A DNA stretch of 64,000 nucleotides from NCBI GenBank assembly GCA_030830285.1, contig JAURNF010000218.1, positions 1 through 64,000 of the forward strand. The letters run 5' to 3'. A program made the position numbers and the translations under genes. Origin of the DNA: Candidatus Kapaibacterium sp. GTDB lineage: Bacteria > Bacteroidota > Ignavibacteria > Kapaibacteriales > Kapaibacteriaceae. The notes below the pieces were generated by a model. It did not search any database. It was given only the letters and a program-made list of their open reading frames with translations, and had not been told where the DNA came from. Shown in pieces: positions 1 through 8,105 of the stretch (positions within the stretch are counted from its first letter, which is position 1; each line of letters begins with the position of its first letter).

Positions 1-297
1 CTTGTGTACAGCACCGAAAAGCAACTCACAGAGTATGGTGAGAAGCTCGACGCCGACACAAAGGATCGCATCTCGAAGGCAAAGGAACGTCTGGCCGACG
101 CAAGCAAGAACAACGCAGCAGATATCCGTCCAGCAATGGATGCATTGAACCAGCTGTGGAGTGAAGCATCGACGAAGATGTACGAGCAAGCGTCACAAGC
201 ACAGCCTGCGGCAGATGGCGCAGCTGGCGGCGCAGAAGCCGGCGCCGACGGGAAGAATGTCGAAGACGCCGACTATACAATCGTCGACGAGAAGTAA
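1..297 (+). CDS. dnaK: Chaperone DnaK (Hsp70), C-terminal fragment
   Basis: The reading frame is already open at base 1, so this is only the 3' end of the gene. The visible 98 residues are the helical lid end of the substrate-binding domain (VYSTEKQL...EYGEKL, then RISKAKERL) and the disordered Gly/Ala-rich tail, ending in DADYTIVDEK, close to the EEVD-like ends of bacterial DnaK. DnaK is an ATP-driven chaperone that works with DnaJ and GrpE in the cytosol. The nucleotide-binding domain lies outside the window. A strong terminator follows directly. Identification rests on the lid motif and the typical tail; no alternative is likely. Confidence 0.93.
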   Translation, partial: LVYSTEKQLTEYGEKLDADTKDRISKAKERLADASKNNAADIRPAMDALNQLWSEASTKMYEQASQAQPAADGAAGGAEAGADGKNVEDADYTIVDEK

Positions 298-320
298 TCG
301 TACCAGACAGTCTCTCACGA

Positions 321-357
321 GCCCCGCATCAACAACTCGTTGGTGCGGGGCTTTCTG
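321..357 (+). terminator. Rho-independent terminator after dnaK
   Basis: A 13-bp stem pairs 321-333 with 339-351, with one G-T wobble and a 5-nt loop (AACTC). It is followed by TTTCTGTATTTT. It lies 24 bases after the dnaK stop and separates dnaK from the next same-strand gene. Confidence 0.9.
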
Positions 358-368
358 TATTTTCCAGC

Positions 369-1400
369 ATGGCTACTACTCGTTCAAAAGTTGTCGAGCT
401 CTCCGAACACACCCCGCTTCAGGTGATTATGTTCGGCATGCTCTCCGTGATCTGTGCAATCGGACTCTTCACGATGGTGGCAGTGCCCACCGTAGAGTCA
501 TTCTTTACCGCGTTCCTTCGAAGCGAAGTGGTGCGCGATGGCTCCTCTGTGAGCTACCGTATTGCTGAAAATCGTGAAGATGAAATCGTGGTGACTTCGA
601 CGTACACCCGCTGGGCACTTGTGGATCCGAATGAACTCCGCTTGCCAGCTGGCAGCTCGCCACAGCTTGATGCAACGGGTAAACCAAAGCTGCGTCACGC
701 TGAGTATGTGTTCTCGCCGATCATAGCCTTTGCTCCATTGGTGATTGTTGGTGGATTCGTACTCGCTGCTCTTCTGACAACCGTTGTTGGTGGAGCTGCT
801 GGTTTGGTGCGACAGAAGCTTGAGCGCGAGATCCTGACTGCGCTGGACCGATTGGCGATGGCACGGTATGGTGAGCATACACAGCAAGAGATCACCTCGC
901 TTGCCCGCGAGATTGTCAGCGCAAACCTCCGTTCATTGCACGATCTCGCAGATCGTTTTGCAATCCCGTTTTCACAGCTCGAACTTCTTCGCAATGCGAT
1001 TCAGTGGCGCGACTCCAACGGCGCGCTGCGTCTGTGGCGTACGCACGACGCTGTGAAGTTCTACATGCGTGAGTACTTCACTGACCGGTACAGCAACGTC
1101 ATCCTTGGTCTGGTGTACATGGGCGCTGCGGTGTTGATCATTGTGATCGGTATTCGTGGATTGAAGTTCCTGCCTGCTACCGACCCTTCGGTGGTACTTG
1201 GAGCGCTCGGCCTTGAGTTCATGCTCCTAGTGACATACGCGGTTGTCCTGATGTACGGTCGTACCGACGAGGATGCATCTGAGCACGTCCGCGAGAGTGG
1301 ACCAGTGTCGGCAACACAGCTTGATTCAGATACAGAACACCTTCTGCGTGCCTTCCTCGGCGTGCAGCGGTCATCGACTTCTGATGGAGACCGCTCGTGA
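369..1400 (+). CDS. Hypothetical four-helix membrane protein
   Basis: This is a 343-residue protein of no family I recognise. Hydrophobic stretches suggest membrane helices near residues 20-42, 118-145, 240-262 and 270-298. Between helices 1 and 2 lies a probably extracytoplasmic region, and between 2 and 3 a mostly helical, charged region of about 95 residues. The C-terminal 45 residues are acidic and soluble. The stop codon overlaps the start of the downstream ATPase as GTGA, so the two are very likely translationally coupled and may work together, for example as a membrane anchor or sensor with a cytosolic ATPase. The ATG at 369 lies just after the dnaK terminator. Function is unknown. Confidence 0.8.
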   Translation: MATTRSKVVELSEHTPLQVIMFGMLSVICAIGLFTMVAVPTVESFFTAFLRSEVVRDGSSVSYRIAENREDEIVVTSTYTRWALVDPNELRLPAGSSPQLDATGKPKLRHAEYVFSPIIAFAPLVIVGGFVLAALLTTVVGGAAGLVRQKLEREILTALDRLAMARYGEHTQQEITSLAREIVSANLRSLHDLADRFAIPFSQLELLRNAIQWRDSNGALRLWRTHDAVKFYMREYFTDRYSNVILGLVYMGAAVLIIVIGIRGLKFLPATDPSVVLGALGLEFMLLVTYAVVLMYGRTDEDASEHVRESGPVSATQLDSDTEHLLRAFLGVQRSSTSDGDRS

Positions 1401-3376
1401 GCACAGCACTCGTAGGACGTGAGCAGACATGCAGTGCGCTCACACGACATGTAGATGCGTGGCGTGGAGGCAAGGGTGCGCTTGTGATGATCGCCGCTGA
1501 GCCTGGTCGTGGTAAGTCAGCCGTACTAACATGGCTTGAAGAAACCTATCGTGAAACAGCAACCGTTGTTCGCGTAGACTGCCGTCCGCCTATTGGCTCA
1601 CTGAATACAACAGCCATACGTCCGCTCCAACCATTTGGTCTTGCCATCGATCGACTCTTCGTGCAGTCGAGTCAGCAAGCTCGCAAGCGTCTTGCGTTAA
1701 ACGTTGGTATGAGCTTGCTTTCGTCACTGCCGATCGCAGGCGACTTGTTCTATGCTGCAAAAGCTATCTCGCAGGATGTACGCGAGTACAAGCGCGAAAC
1801 CGCCGTGCTGCAAGAGAAGAAGGCGAATGCTGTTCAGGAATGCGCGGAAACACTGCGCACGATTGCAGAGAAGTCGCCATTCATCCTGCTCGTCGACGAT
1901 GGGCAGTGGTCCGACCCGCAAAGCGTTGAGGTGCTCTCGACACTTGTACAGGAACTCGCACAGCTACCACTCCTGATCGTGTGGACGGTTGAACGTGAGA
2001 TCTCGCAGCAGACGAATCTCCCGCTTGAGACATTGATGCGGAACGATGTTGTGCGCAGCGCGATGCTGGATCTTCCAGCAGTTGATCGTGCTGCCGTTGC
2101 GTCGATCATGAAGGATGCACTCCCTTCTGCCGACATCCCTGATCCGATCATAGACGCCGTCTATCAGCGCTCAGGAGGAAACCCAGGCATCATTGTTGAG
2201 TACGCGCGCTTCCTTGAAGCAGCCGGACATGTCAAGAGCGATGGTTCGATCGATGCATCGGTGTTCGATAGCATCAAGCTGCGATCTAACGAGCATCCTT
2301 CGGCTGACATGTTGGTGACCGACATCAATGAGGATGATGCAATAGTGCTGTCGCTCTGCGCTGCCGAAGGACGTGAGTTCACGGCCTTTGTGCAGTCGGC
2401 CTTGAACAACACTGACGTCTTGACGATGATTCGCACGCTGCGTCGCATCGAACGCACAACAGGTGTAATACGTAGTGTTGGTGTGCGAACACGGTTCGGA
2501 ATGAAGACAACCACGTATGAGTTTACCGACGCGTTTCCATACACGTTCTTCGTGCACCGTCCGGAATACGAAGAGCGGAAGGACATTCATCAGCGTATCG
2601 CACAAATCCTCCAGCGAGAATACACAGCGACGACACATGAAGAGCTTCGCGCGCAGTTAGCGGTAGACATTGCGGCACATTGCGTTGAAGCCGAGGATCC
2701 ATCAATGGCCGAACGTATGCTCGGTGTTGTTGCTGTGCATGCCTCCGATACAGGCACACCGGAACTTACGGCATACATCAACCAAACACTCGTACCATCG
2801 GTGCGCGGCTTAGAGGTTGTTGACGACGATGATGCGCCTGACGAGAGCACTCGCGTGCAGGGAACATTCGTTGGCGAAGGCAACGTGCAGACCTTTGATC
2901 ACGTAGTACGAACAATCACGAACGCACTCATCCAAGGTCGGAGCGCACAAGCGCGGAGCACGGCATCTGATGCACTCGAGAGCATGATCGGACTCTCACG
3001 TCACGAACGCATTGTGATCTCATGCTTGATCGCTCGTGCAGATATCGATCTTGGACGCCTTGATGATGCGCAGACAGTGCTCAACACAGTGTCCTCCCTA
3101 CCAGACGTACAGCTCAGCGACGTGTGTTTGATTCGCAACATCGAAGGGATACTCTCCCATGCACGAGGCGACAACGCAACAGCTCTGCAGCAACTACGCG
3201 ACGCGGCACGTCTTGCAGAAAACCTTCCAACGCAGTCGCGGATCATGACCCTTGGCAACATCGTGCTTCACATGCGATCACAGCAGGATCCGCATGTCGG
3301 GCGGTACGAGACGCTGCTACGAAACCTTATCGCAGCCCACGGACTTCCGGGCCTGCGCGCCGACCTACAACTCTAA
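1397..3376 (+). CDS. AAA_16/STAND-like ATPase with helical C-terminus
   Basis: This 659-residue protein begins with LVGREQ, the usual opening of AAA_16/ORC-like ATPase modules. A Walker A motif (AEPGRGKS, residues 34-41) follows, then a Walker B of the form FILLVDDGQWSD (about 162-173). This arrangement is shared with MalT-type regulators and STAND NTPases. No DNA-binding domain is apparent. The last 180 residues are alpha-helical and Ala/Leu-rich, resembling TPR repeats, which suggests protein-protein contacts. The GTG start overlaps the stop of the upstream membrane protein gene by 4 nt. Walker residues and context support a nucleotide-switch or signalling ATPase; the substrate and partner are unknown. 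MalT-like activators normally carry a C-terminal HTH, which I do not see here. Confidence 0.78.
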   Translation: MSTALVGREQTCSALTRHVDAWRGGKGALVMIAAEPGRGKSAVLTWLEETYRETATVVRVDCRPPIGSLNTTAIRPLQPFGLAIDRLFVQSSQQARKRLALNVGMSLLSSLPIAGDLFYAAKAISQDVREYKRETAVLQEKKANAVQECAETLRTIAEKSPFILLVDDGQWSDPQSVEVLSTLVQELAQLPLLIVWTVEREISQQTNLPLETLMRNDVVRSAMLDLPAVDRAAVASIMKDALPSADIPDPIIDAVYQRSGGNPGIIVEYARFLEAAGHVKSDGSIDASVFDSIKLRSNEHPSADMLVTDINEDDAIVLSLCAAEGREFTAFVQSALNNTDVLTMIRTLRRIERTTGVIRSVGVRTRFGMKTTTYEFTDAFPYTFFVHRPEYEERKDIHQRIAQILQREYTATTHEELRAQLAVDIAAHCVEAEDPSMAERMLGVVAVHASDTGTPELTAYINQTLVPSVRGLEVVDDDDAPDESTRVQGTFVGEGNVQTFDHVVRTITNALIQGRSAQARSTASDALESMIGLSRHERIVISCLIARADIDLGRLDDAQTVLNTVSSLPDVQLSDVCLIRNIEGILSHARGDNATALQQLRDAARLAENLPTQSRIMTLGNIVLHMRSQQDPHVGRYETLLRNLIAAHGLPGLRADLQL

Positions 3377-3396
3377 CCATCTAGAGCGCTCCTTTC

Positions 3397-6252
3397 ATGA
3401 AGACTCTCCTCAGCATCATCACGCTATGCATTGGCGTTCAGTGCGCATCAGCGCAAGCTACCAATCCGCATGAGCGGCTTATGGAGCGTGCGCATCCCAC
3501 GCCACGTATGATGAAGAAGTATGGCGAACCGACACTGATGGTGCCAGTTGTAGAAGAGTCGGTGCTTCTATCGAGCTTCCTTAATGTGAACATGATTGCA
3601 CAGGAGAACGATCAGCTTCCAGCGCAGAACGAGTCATCCATTGCAATCAATCCACTCAATCCTGCCAACATGATCGGCAGTGCTGTTGATTATCGTGGCA
3701 ATTCATCGACGTGGGCATATTACTCGAACGACTCAGGTCGCACATGGAAGAACATCACACTAGGTGCGGCTCGTCCGGGCTGGCGATCAAGCAACGACCC
3801 ATCGGTGTGCTTCGACCACAAGGGCAAGGGCTATCTGTGTTACGGCGGTTTCAACCGTCAGGGCAATGCACAGTTTGGTGAGAATGGCGTATTCATCAGC
3901 TCAACCACAGATGGTGGTGCTACATGGTCGATGCGACACACGGCTGTGATCATTCACACTGGACAACAGACTGCTGATTCTGCCTTCGAAGACAAGTACT
4001 ACGTCCATGCAGACACAGCCGCATCGAGTCCGCACCGCGGACATCTCTACATTCCGTGGAAGCGCGTTATCAATCGCGATTCATCCACAACGATCGTCAT
4101 CACCAAGAGCACAGACGAGGGCGCTACGTGGTCGACTCCAGTTGCTGTGAGTGATCGATTCCCTGGCACATCTGAAGCAACAACGTTTGGTCAGAGCTTT
4201 CCACTCGCACGCACAGGACCCGATGGATCTGTGCATGTAGTGTGGAACAGCGGCACAGAAAGCTCACTACGATATGCCCGATCAACCGACGGTGGCGCTA
4301 CATGGTCTGCACCACGTGTGCTCCACACCTACAACCCATTTGGTGTGAAGAGCGTCGTGTCTGGACAATCCAACTCACGCGTAAAGGGCGTTGTGCGTGC
4401 TGAGTGTTATCCGACACTAGCCATCGACAACACGGGTGGACCGCGCAACGGGTGGATGTACCTCACGTGGGCGGCAGACAATCCGTATCCAAATGTCTAC
4501 TTCTCACGCTCAACAGATAACGGCAACACGTGGTCAACCCCCGTGATTGCACACAGCGACACCACCAACGATCAGTTCTGGTCGCGGATCACCCTCGACC
4601 CAACCAACGGCGATGTTGCCATCATGTACAGCGACAGCCGTGAGGATCCAAACAATATTCTCGTGCACACGTACGTAAGCTGGTCAACAGACGGAGGATC
4701 TACATGGCTTGACCGTCGTGTTGGCGATGGGATTAATGACCTGCGTCGTAACCCGTTCGACGGCAATACCTTCGCCGGCGATTACTCTGGCTGTGATATG
4801 CGTGATGGCGTTGTGTACCCATCGTGGGTTGATATGCGCAACACGTTTGTCAATTCTGCAGATAACGATGTGTACACGGCGCGTGTCGATACGCGCGCAC
4901 CAGCCGCACCTCGACGATTCGTTGCACGAACTGTGCCGATTCGTCCAACCACGATCGCGCTCTCGTGGGATCGCGTAACCTCACTGAGCTTTGGTCAGCC
5001 GCTACCCGAGGGAGCACAGATCAGTATCGCTCGTGATGGTCAGCGGATTGCGCTGCTATCTCCAGCAGACACAGCAATGATCGACACCGGCCTTGTTGAA
5101 TACCGTCGTTACACCTACACTCTCGATGTGGTTGCGAACAATCGTTATGCAGTCCAACGTGAAGCATCTGCGTTTGCTGGTGGTGCACGTCAACCAGCAG
5201 CACCAACACTACGCTCGGTACTTGGCAGTGGCGATACATCGATCACCGGACGTGTGGTGTTGCCAACACGTCGACTCGACAGTGTGACGGCGCTCGTGAA
5301 TCTGCGAGCGCTCAATCTCTTTGCGGCTGGTACGAAGGAGCCGCTCCCTGTTATGACCAGCGATACTGGACGCATCGTTGAGCCGCGCATCTCGATGAAT
5401 GAGCGCGGCTGGTATCCGGTGTGGTGCTCTGTAGAAGATGCGGCGAGTAATGCGAGTCCATCGAGCGACACACTGTGGACGTATACAGGTGCAATGTGGA
5501 ATCAATCGTATACGGAAACGTATGCACGTGATCCACGCTACTACGTAACGTCAGGTTCGTGGGGTCGCACGACAAACTTCGCTCGCAGTGCGCCTGCATC
5601 ATTTGCGCACGCTCCGGCCGGACCATACGCAGGAAGCCGTCGTGATACGTGCAATCTGTACCCGGCATACATCGGCACGCTTCCTCCGGAAACAGCGCTC
5701 ACACTTACCATGTATGTTGCTGCATTTATCGATCCTTCAGACACGATGTTCCTGGAAGCATCATCAACAGGATTTGCGGGAACGTATTCTACACTCGACT
5801 GGTGGAATGCCTCGCGCGATGCGCGATGGAACGACACAACCAAGGGCGACGACGCATGGCGTGCGTGGAGTATTCGCATTCCATCAGATCTTGCCAGCGA
5901 TACGATGCACCTACGTTTGCGCTTCCGCAGCAATGCATCACGTCAGTCAGATGGATTCTACATCGATGACGTCCGCTTCGAGCTTGTGTCGCGTGTCGAT
6001 GAAGAGCCAATCCACATCGTCGAAGTATGGCCGAACCCCGCGGGAAGTCAGGCCACACTCACCATGCACAGTGACGAAGCAATCTCGGATGTTCTGTGCG
6101 TAAGCGCGAGTGGTGAGCGCATGCCGATATCATGGTCGCAGGCTGGGCGCACGGTGCGGCTTGATCTGCGATCCCTCGCAGCAGGAATGTACAGTGTGAT
6201 CGTAGAGTGTAGCTCGACTCGTGTACGTGCAACCGTAAGCGTTGTGCGTTAA
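3397..6252 (+). CDS. Secreted BNR/sialidase-like repeat protein with T9SS sorting domain
   Basis: This is a 951-residue protein with a clear signal peptide (hydrophobic core in residues 3-15, cleavage near ASAQ). At least six Asp-box/BNR motifs of the form S-x-D-x-G-x-T-W occur between about residues 105 and 440 (e.g. STDGGATWS, STDNGNTWS), typical of sialidase-fold beta-propellers. A fibronectin-like stretch and a jelly-roll-like region follow (510-870). The end has the Por/T9SS type A sorting layout: VWPNPAG, a LAAGMYSV motif and a basic end (VVR). It is therefore predicted to cross the outer membrane by T9SS and be surface-attached or released. No catalytic assignment is possible: the Asp-boxes give the fold, not the activity. 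Its stop shares a TTAA with the stop of the convergent kinase gene. Confidence 0.85.
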   Translation: MKTLLSIITLCIGVQCASAQATNPHERLMERAHPTPRMMKKYGEPTLMVPVVEESVLLSSFLNVNMIAQENDQLPAQNESSIAINPLNPANMIGSAVDYRGNSSTWAYYSNDSGRTWKNITLGAARPGWRSSNDPSVCFDHKGKGYLCYGGFNRQGNAQFGENGVFISSTTDGGATWSMRHTAVIIHTGQQTADSAFEDKYYVHADTAASSPHRGHLYIPWKRVINRDSSTTIVITKSTDEGATWSTPVAVSDRFPGTSEATTFGQSFPLARTGPDGSVHVVWNSGTESSLRYARSTDGGATWSAPRVLHTYNPFGVKSVVSGQSNSRVKGVVRAECYPTLAIDNTGGPRNGWMYLTWAADNPYPNVYFSRSTDNGNTWSTPVIAHSDTTNDQFWSRITLDPTNGDVAIMYSDSREDPNNILVHTYVSWSTDGGSTWLDRRVGDGINDLRRNPFDGNTFAGDYSGCDMRDGVVYPSWVDMRNTFVNSADNDVYTARVDTRAPAAPRRFVARTVPIRPTTIALSWDRVTSLSFGQPLPEGAQISIARDGQRIALLSPADTAMIDTGLVEYRRYTYTLDVVANNRYAVQREASAFAGGARQPAAPTLRSVLGSGDTSITGRVVLPTRRLDSVTALVNLRALNLFAAGTKEPLPVMTSDTGRIVEPRISMNERGWYPVWCSVEDAASNASPSSDTLWTYTGAMWNQSYTETYARDPRYYVTSGSWGRTTNFARSAPASFAHAPAGPYAGSRRDTCNLYPAYIGTLPPETALTLTMYVAAFIDPSDTMFLEASSTGFAGTYSTLDWWNASRDARWNDTTKGDDAWRAWSIRIPSDLASDTMHLRLRFRSNASRQSDGFYIDDVRFELVSRVDEEPIHIVEVWPNPAGSQATLTMHSDEAISDVLCVSASGERMPISWSQAGRTVRLDLRSLAAGMYSVIVECSSTRVRATVSVVR

Positions 6253-7292
6253 CCCTGGGTTAGCGCAAAGGAGATTGTGGTACCAACGTTTGGTGTACTT
6301 GTGATTGCAACGCTCGAGCGGTGTGCTTCGCAGATATGCTTCACGATGGCGAGTCCAAGTCCAGTACCTCCAACGGCGCGCGATCGATCCTTATCAACGC
6401 GATAGAATCGCTCAAAGATGCGTGGCAGGTGTTCTTCGGGGATACCAATACCCGTATCACGTACCGTGATCTTCCACCGATCTGCATTACGTTCGACGAT
6501 CACATCAACACGACCGTTGATCACGTTGTACTTGATCGCGTTCTCGACTAGGTTTACGAGTACTTGCGAGATGCGCTCGCGGTCGCCGTACACGTATGCT
6601 TCATCGGGCAGCGTTGCATGCAGCTCAACCTGTTGTTGCTCAGCACGGATGTGAAGCTCCTCAACGAGGTCACGAACAAGGTCGGCGATATCGAACGAGC
6701 GGAACGAGAACTTCAGCTCACCGCTCTCAATCCGCGAAATGTCGATCAGATCGTTGAGTAGCACATTCAAGCGCAATGCATTGTTATATGCCTTCTCGAG
6801 AAACTGCTGCGACACAGCGGGATCATCTGCAGCGCCATCAAGAAGTGTCTCGAGGTACCCTTGAACGCTAAAGATTGGTGTGCGGAGTTCGTGTGATACG
6901 TTGGCAATGAATTCTGAACGCACGCGCTCGAGTCGACGCAGATCATCGATATCCTGTGCTGCACGTGAGGCGAGTTTGTTGATTGCATCCGCTACGTGAA
7001 TCGCATCTGATGATGCAGTCTGTGGCAACTCAATGCGTCCAGACACAGCGCCTTCGGCGATGGCTTGCGTTACTGACGTGATCTCAGCAAGAGGTTGTGC
7101 GATGGCTCGGGAGACTCTTGTACGGAGCGTGACGAGTCCAACAACCGAAACAACGATTGCAGCCATGATCGCAAGGATCGTCACGTCGAAGATTGGTCCA
7201 GCAACAATGATGCAACCACTCACGCACACCATGAGTGCGACATGCAGCGTTATCATTCGTTGGATATCCGGCCTATGTGTCGGGAGCGCCAT
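6249..7292 (-). CDS. PhoR-like sensor histidine kinase without a sensory loop
   Basis: This 347-residue inner-membrane kinase has two membrane helices (about 14-34 and 37-57) joined by only a few residues, so there is practically no periplasmic domain. A HAMP-like linker follows (58-115), then the HisKA H-box SHELRTP with the phospho-acceptor His134. The HATPase domain has its N-box around Asn251, its G1 box DTGIGIPEE at 279-287 and its G2 box GGTGLGLA at 308-315. The sequence resembles PhoR/WalK kinases. The partner response regulator gene ends 12 nt upstream of this start, so the two form an RR-HK operon. The lack of a loop suggests it senses the membrane itself, a partner protein or an internal signal. 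Confidence 0.93.
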   Translation of the reverse strand: MALPTHRPDIQRMITLHVALMVCVSGCIIVAGPIFDVTILAIMAAIVVSVVGLVTLRTRVSRAIAQPLAEITSVTQAIAEGAVSGRIELPQTASSDAIHVADAINKLASRAAQDIDDLRRLERVRSEFIANVSHELRTPIFSVQGYLETLLDGAADDPAVSQQFLEKAYNNALRLNVLLNDLIDISRIESGELKFSFRSFDIADLVRDLVEELHIRAEQQQVELHATLPDEAYVYGDRERISQVLVNLVENAIKYNVINGRVDVIVERNADRWKITVRDTGIGIPEEHLPRIFERFYRVDKDRSRAVGGTGLGLAIVKHICEAHRSSVAITSTPNVGTTISFALTQG

Positions 7293-7304
7293 GGCGCAAG
7301 ATAC

Positions 7305-8006
7305 TTAGCCCTGTTCCGAGAAGCGGTATCCAGCACCCTTCACGGTTTCAATACGGTTGCCGTGTTTGCCCAGCTTTTCACGGACCTTGCTTACGTGTAC
7401 GTCTACTGTGCGGTCGATCACGTAGACGCTCTCGCCCCAAATGCGACGAAGAAGGGCTTCGCGCGAGAATACCTTACCACGGTTCGATGCGAGGAAGGCG
7501 AGGAGCTCGAATTCCTTCTTTGGGAAGAACGTTTCCTTACCGTCAATCTTCACCGTGTAATTCTGGCGGTTGACTTCGATCGTTCCAATACGAAGGACCT
7601 CAGGAGCGGCAACAGTCTCCGTGCGTACGCGGTCGGAGCCACGACGGAAGATCGTTTTCACTCGCGCGAGGAGGACTCTCGGGGAGATCGGCTTCTGTAT
7701 GTAATCGTCAGCTCCGAGCTCCAGACCCAAGATTTGGTCGATTTCGCCCGCTTTAGCCGTTAGAAAGACAATTGCCGTTGACTGCATTGAGGGATCTTGA
7801 CGCAAAGTCCGGCAGACCTCAAACCCGTCCAGCCCTGGCATCATGATGTCGAGAATGACCAGATCTGGGCGCATGCGCTGCGCAAGTTCGACAGCATCGG
7901 TGCCATTACTGGCCGTCGCAACCTCATACCCCTCCTTGCTGAGGTTGTACGAAATGAGATCGACAATGTCTTGCTCGTCGTCCACCACGAGAATGGTCTT
8001 TTGCAT
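7305..8006 (-). CDS. PhoB/OmpR-family response regulator
   Basis: This is a 233-residue two-domain regulator. The receiver domain has the acidic pair near residues 9-11, the phosphorylation site Asp53 (LDIMMPGLDG), Thr83 and Lys105 of the DYIQKP motif. The C-terminal winged helix (about 130-230) carries the OmpR/PhoB signature of strand-turn-helix, including FSREALL and VHVSKVREKLG. It is co-transcribed with the histidine kinase that follows after 12 nt. A TAGTTTTG box ends 4 nt before the ATG, so the transcript may start at or near the start codon. A phosphate role is possible from PhoB/PhoR likeness, but no pst genes are nearby to support it. Confidence 0.95.
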   Translation of the reverse strand: MQKTILVVDDEQDIVDLISYNLSKEGYEVATASNGTDAVELAQRMRPDLVILDIMMPGLDGFEVCRTLRQDPSMQSTAIVFLTAKAGEIDQILGLELGADDYIQKPISPRVLLARVKTIFRRGSDRVRTETVAAPEVLRIGTIEVNRQNYTVKIDGKETFFPKKEFELLAFLASNRGKVFSREALLRRIWGESVYVIDRTVDVHVSKVREKLGKHGNRIETVKGAGYRFSEQG

Positions 8007-8010
8007 GGGA

Positions 8011-8018
8011 CAAAACTA
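8011..8018 (-). promoter_or_regulatory. -7 like box (TAnnTTTG) of the two-component operon
   Basis: The minus strand reads TAGTTTTG, then TCCC, then the ATG of the response regulator. It matches the Bacteroidota -7 consensus TAnnTTTG. No clean TTTG was found at -33. The placement predicts a leaderless or very short-leader transcript. Confidence 0.45.
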
Positions 8019-8105
8019 CCATGCTGGCCCCCTACGAACTGGTTAAAATCTGGTAACACGAACGGAACAATGGGGCATATATCTGCCTAAATTGAGCCCT
8101 CATCC

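Noticed and set aside
6249..6252. Shared TTAA stop of the convergent BNR-protein and kinase genes
   Set aside because: Noted as tight packing only; palindromic TTAA stops between convergent genes are not unusual.
7095..7763. Plus-strand open frame of 222 codons across the kinase/regulator genes
   Set aside because: Both minus-strand genes have full family motifs; the antisense product has no domain.
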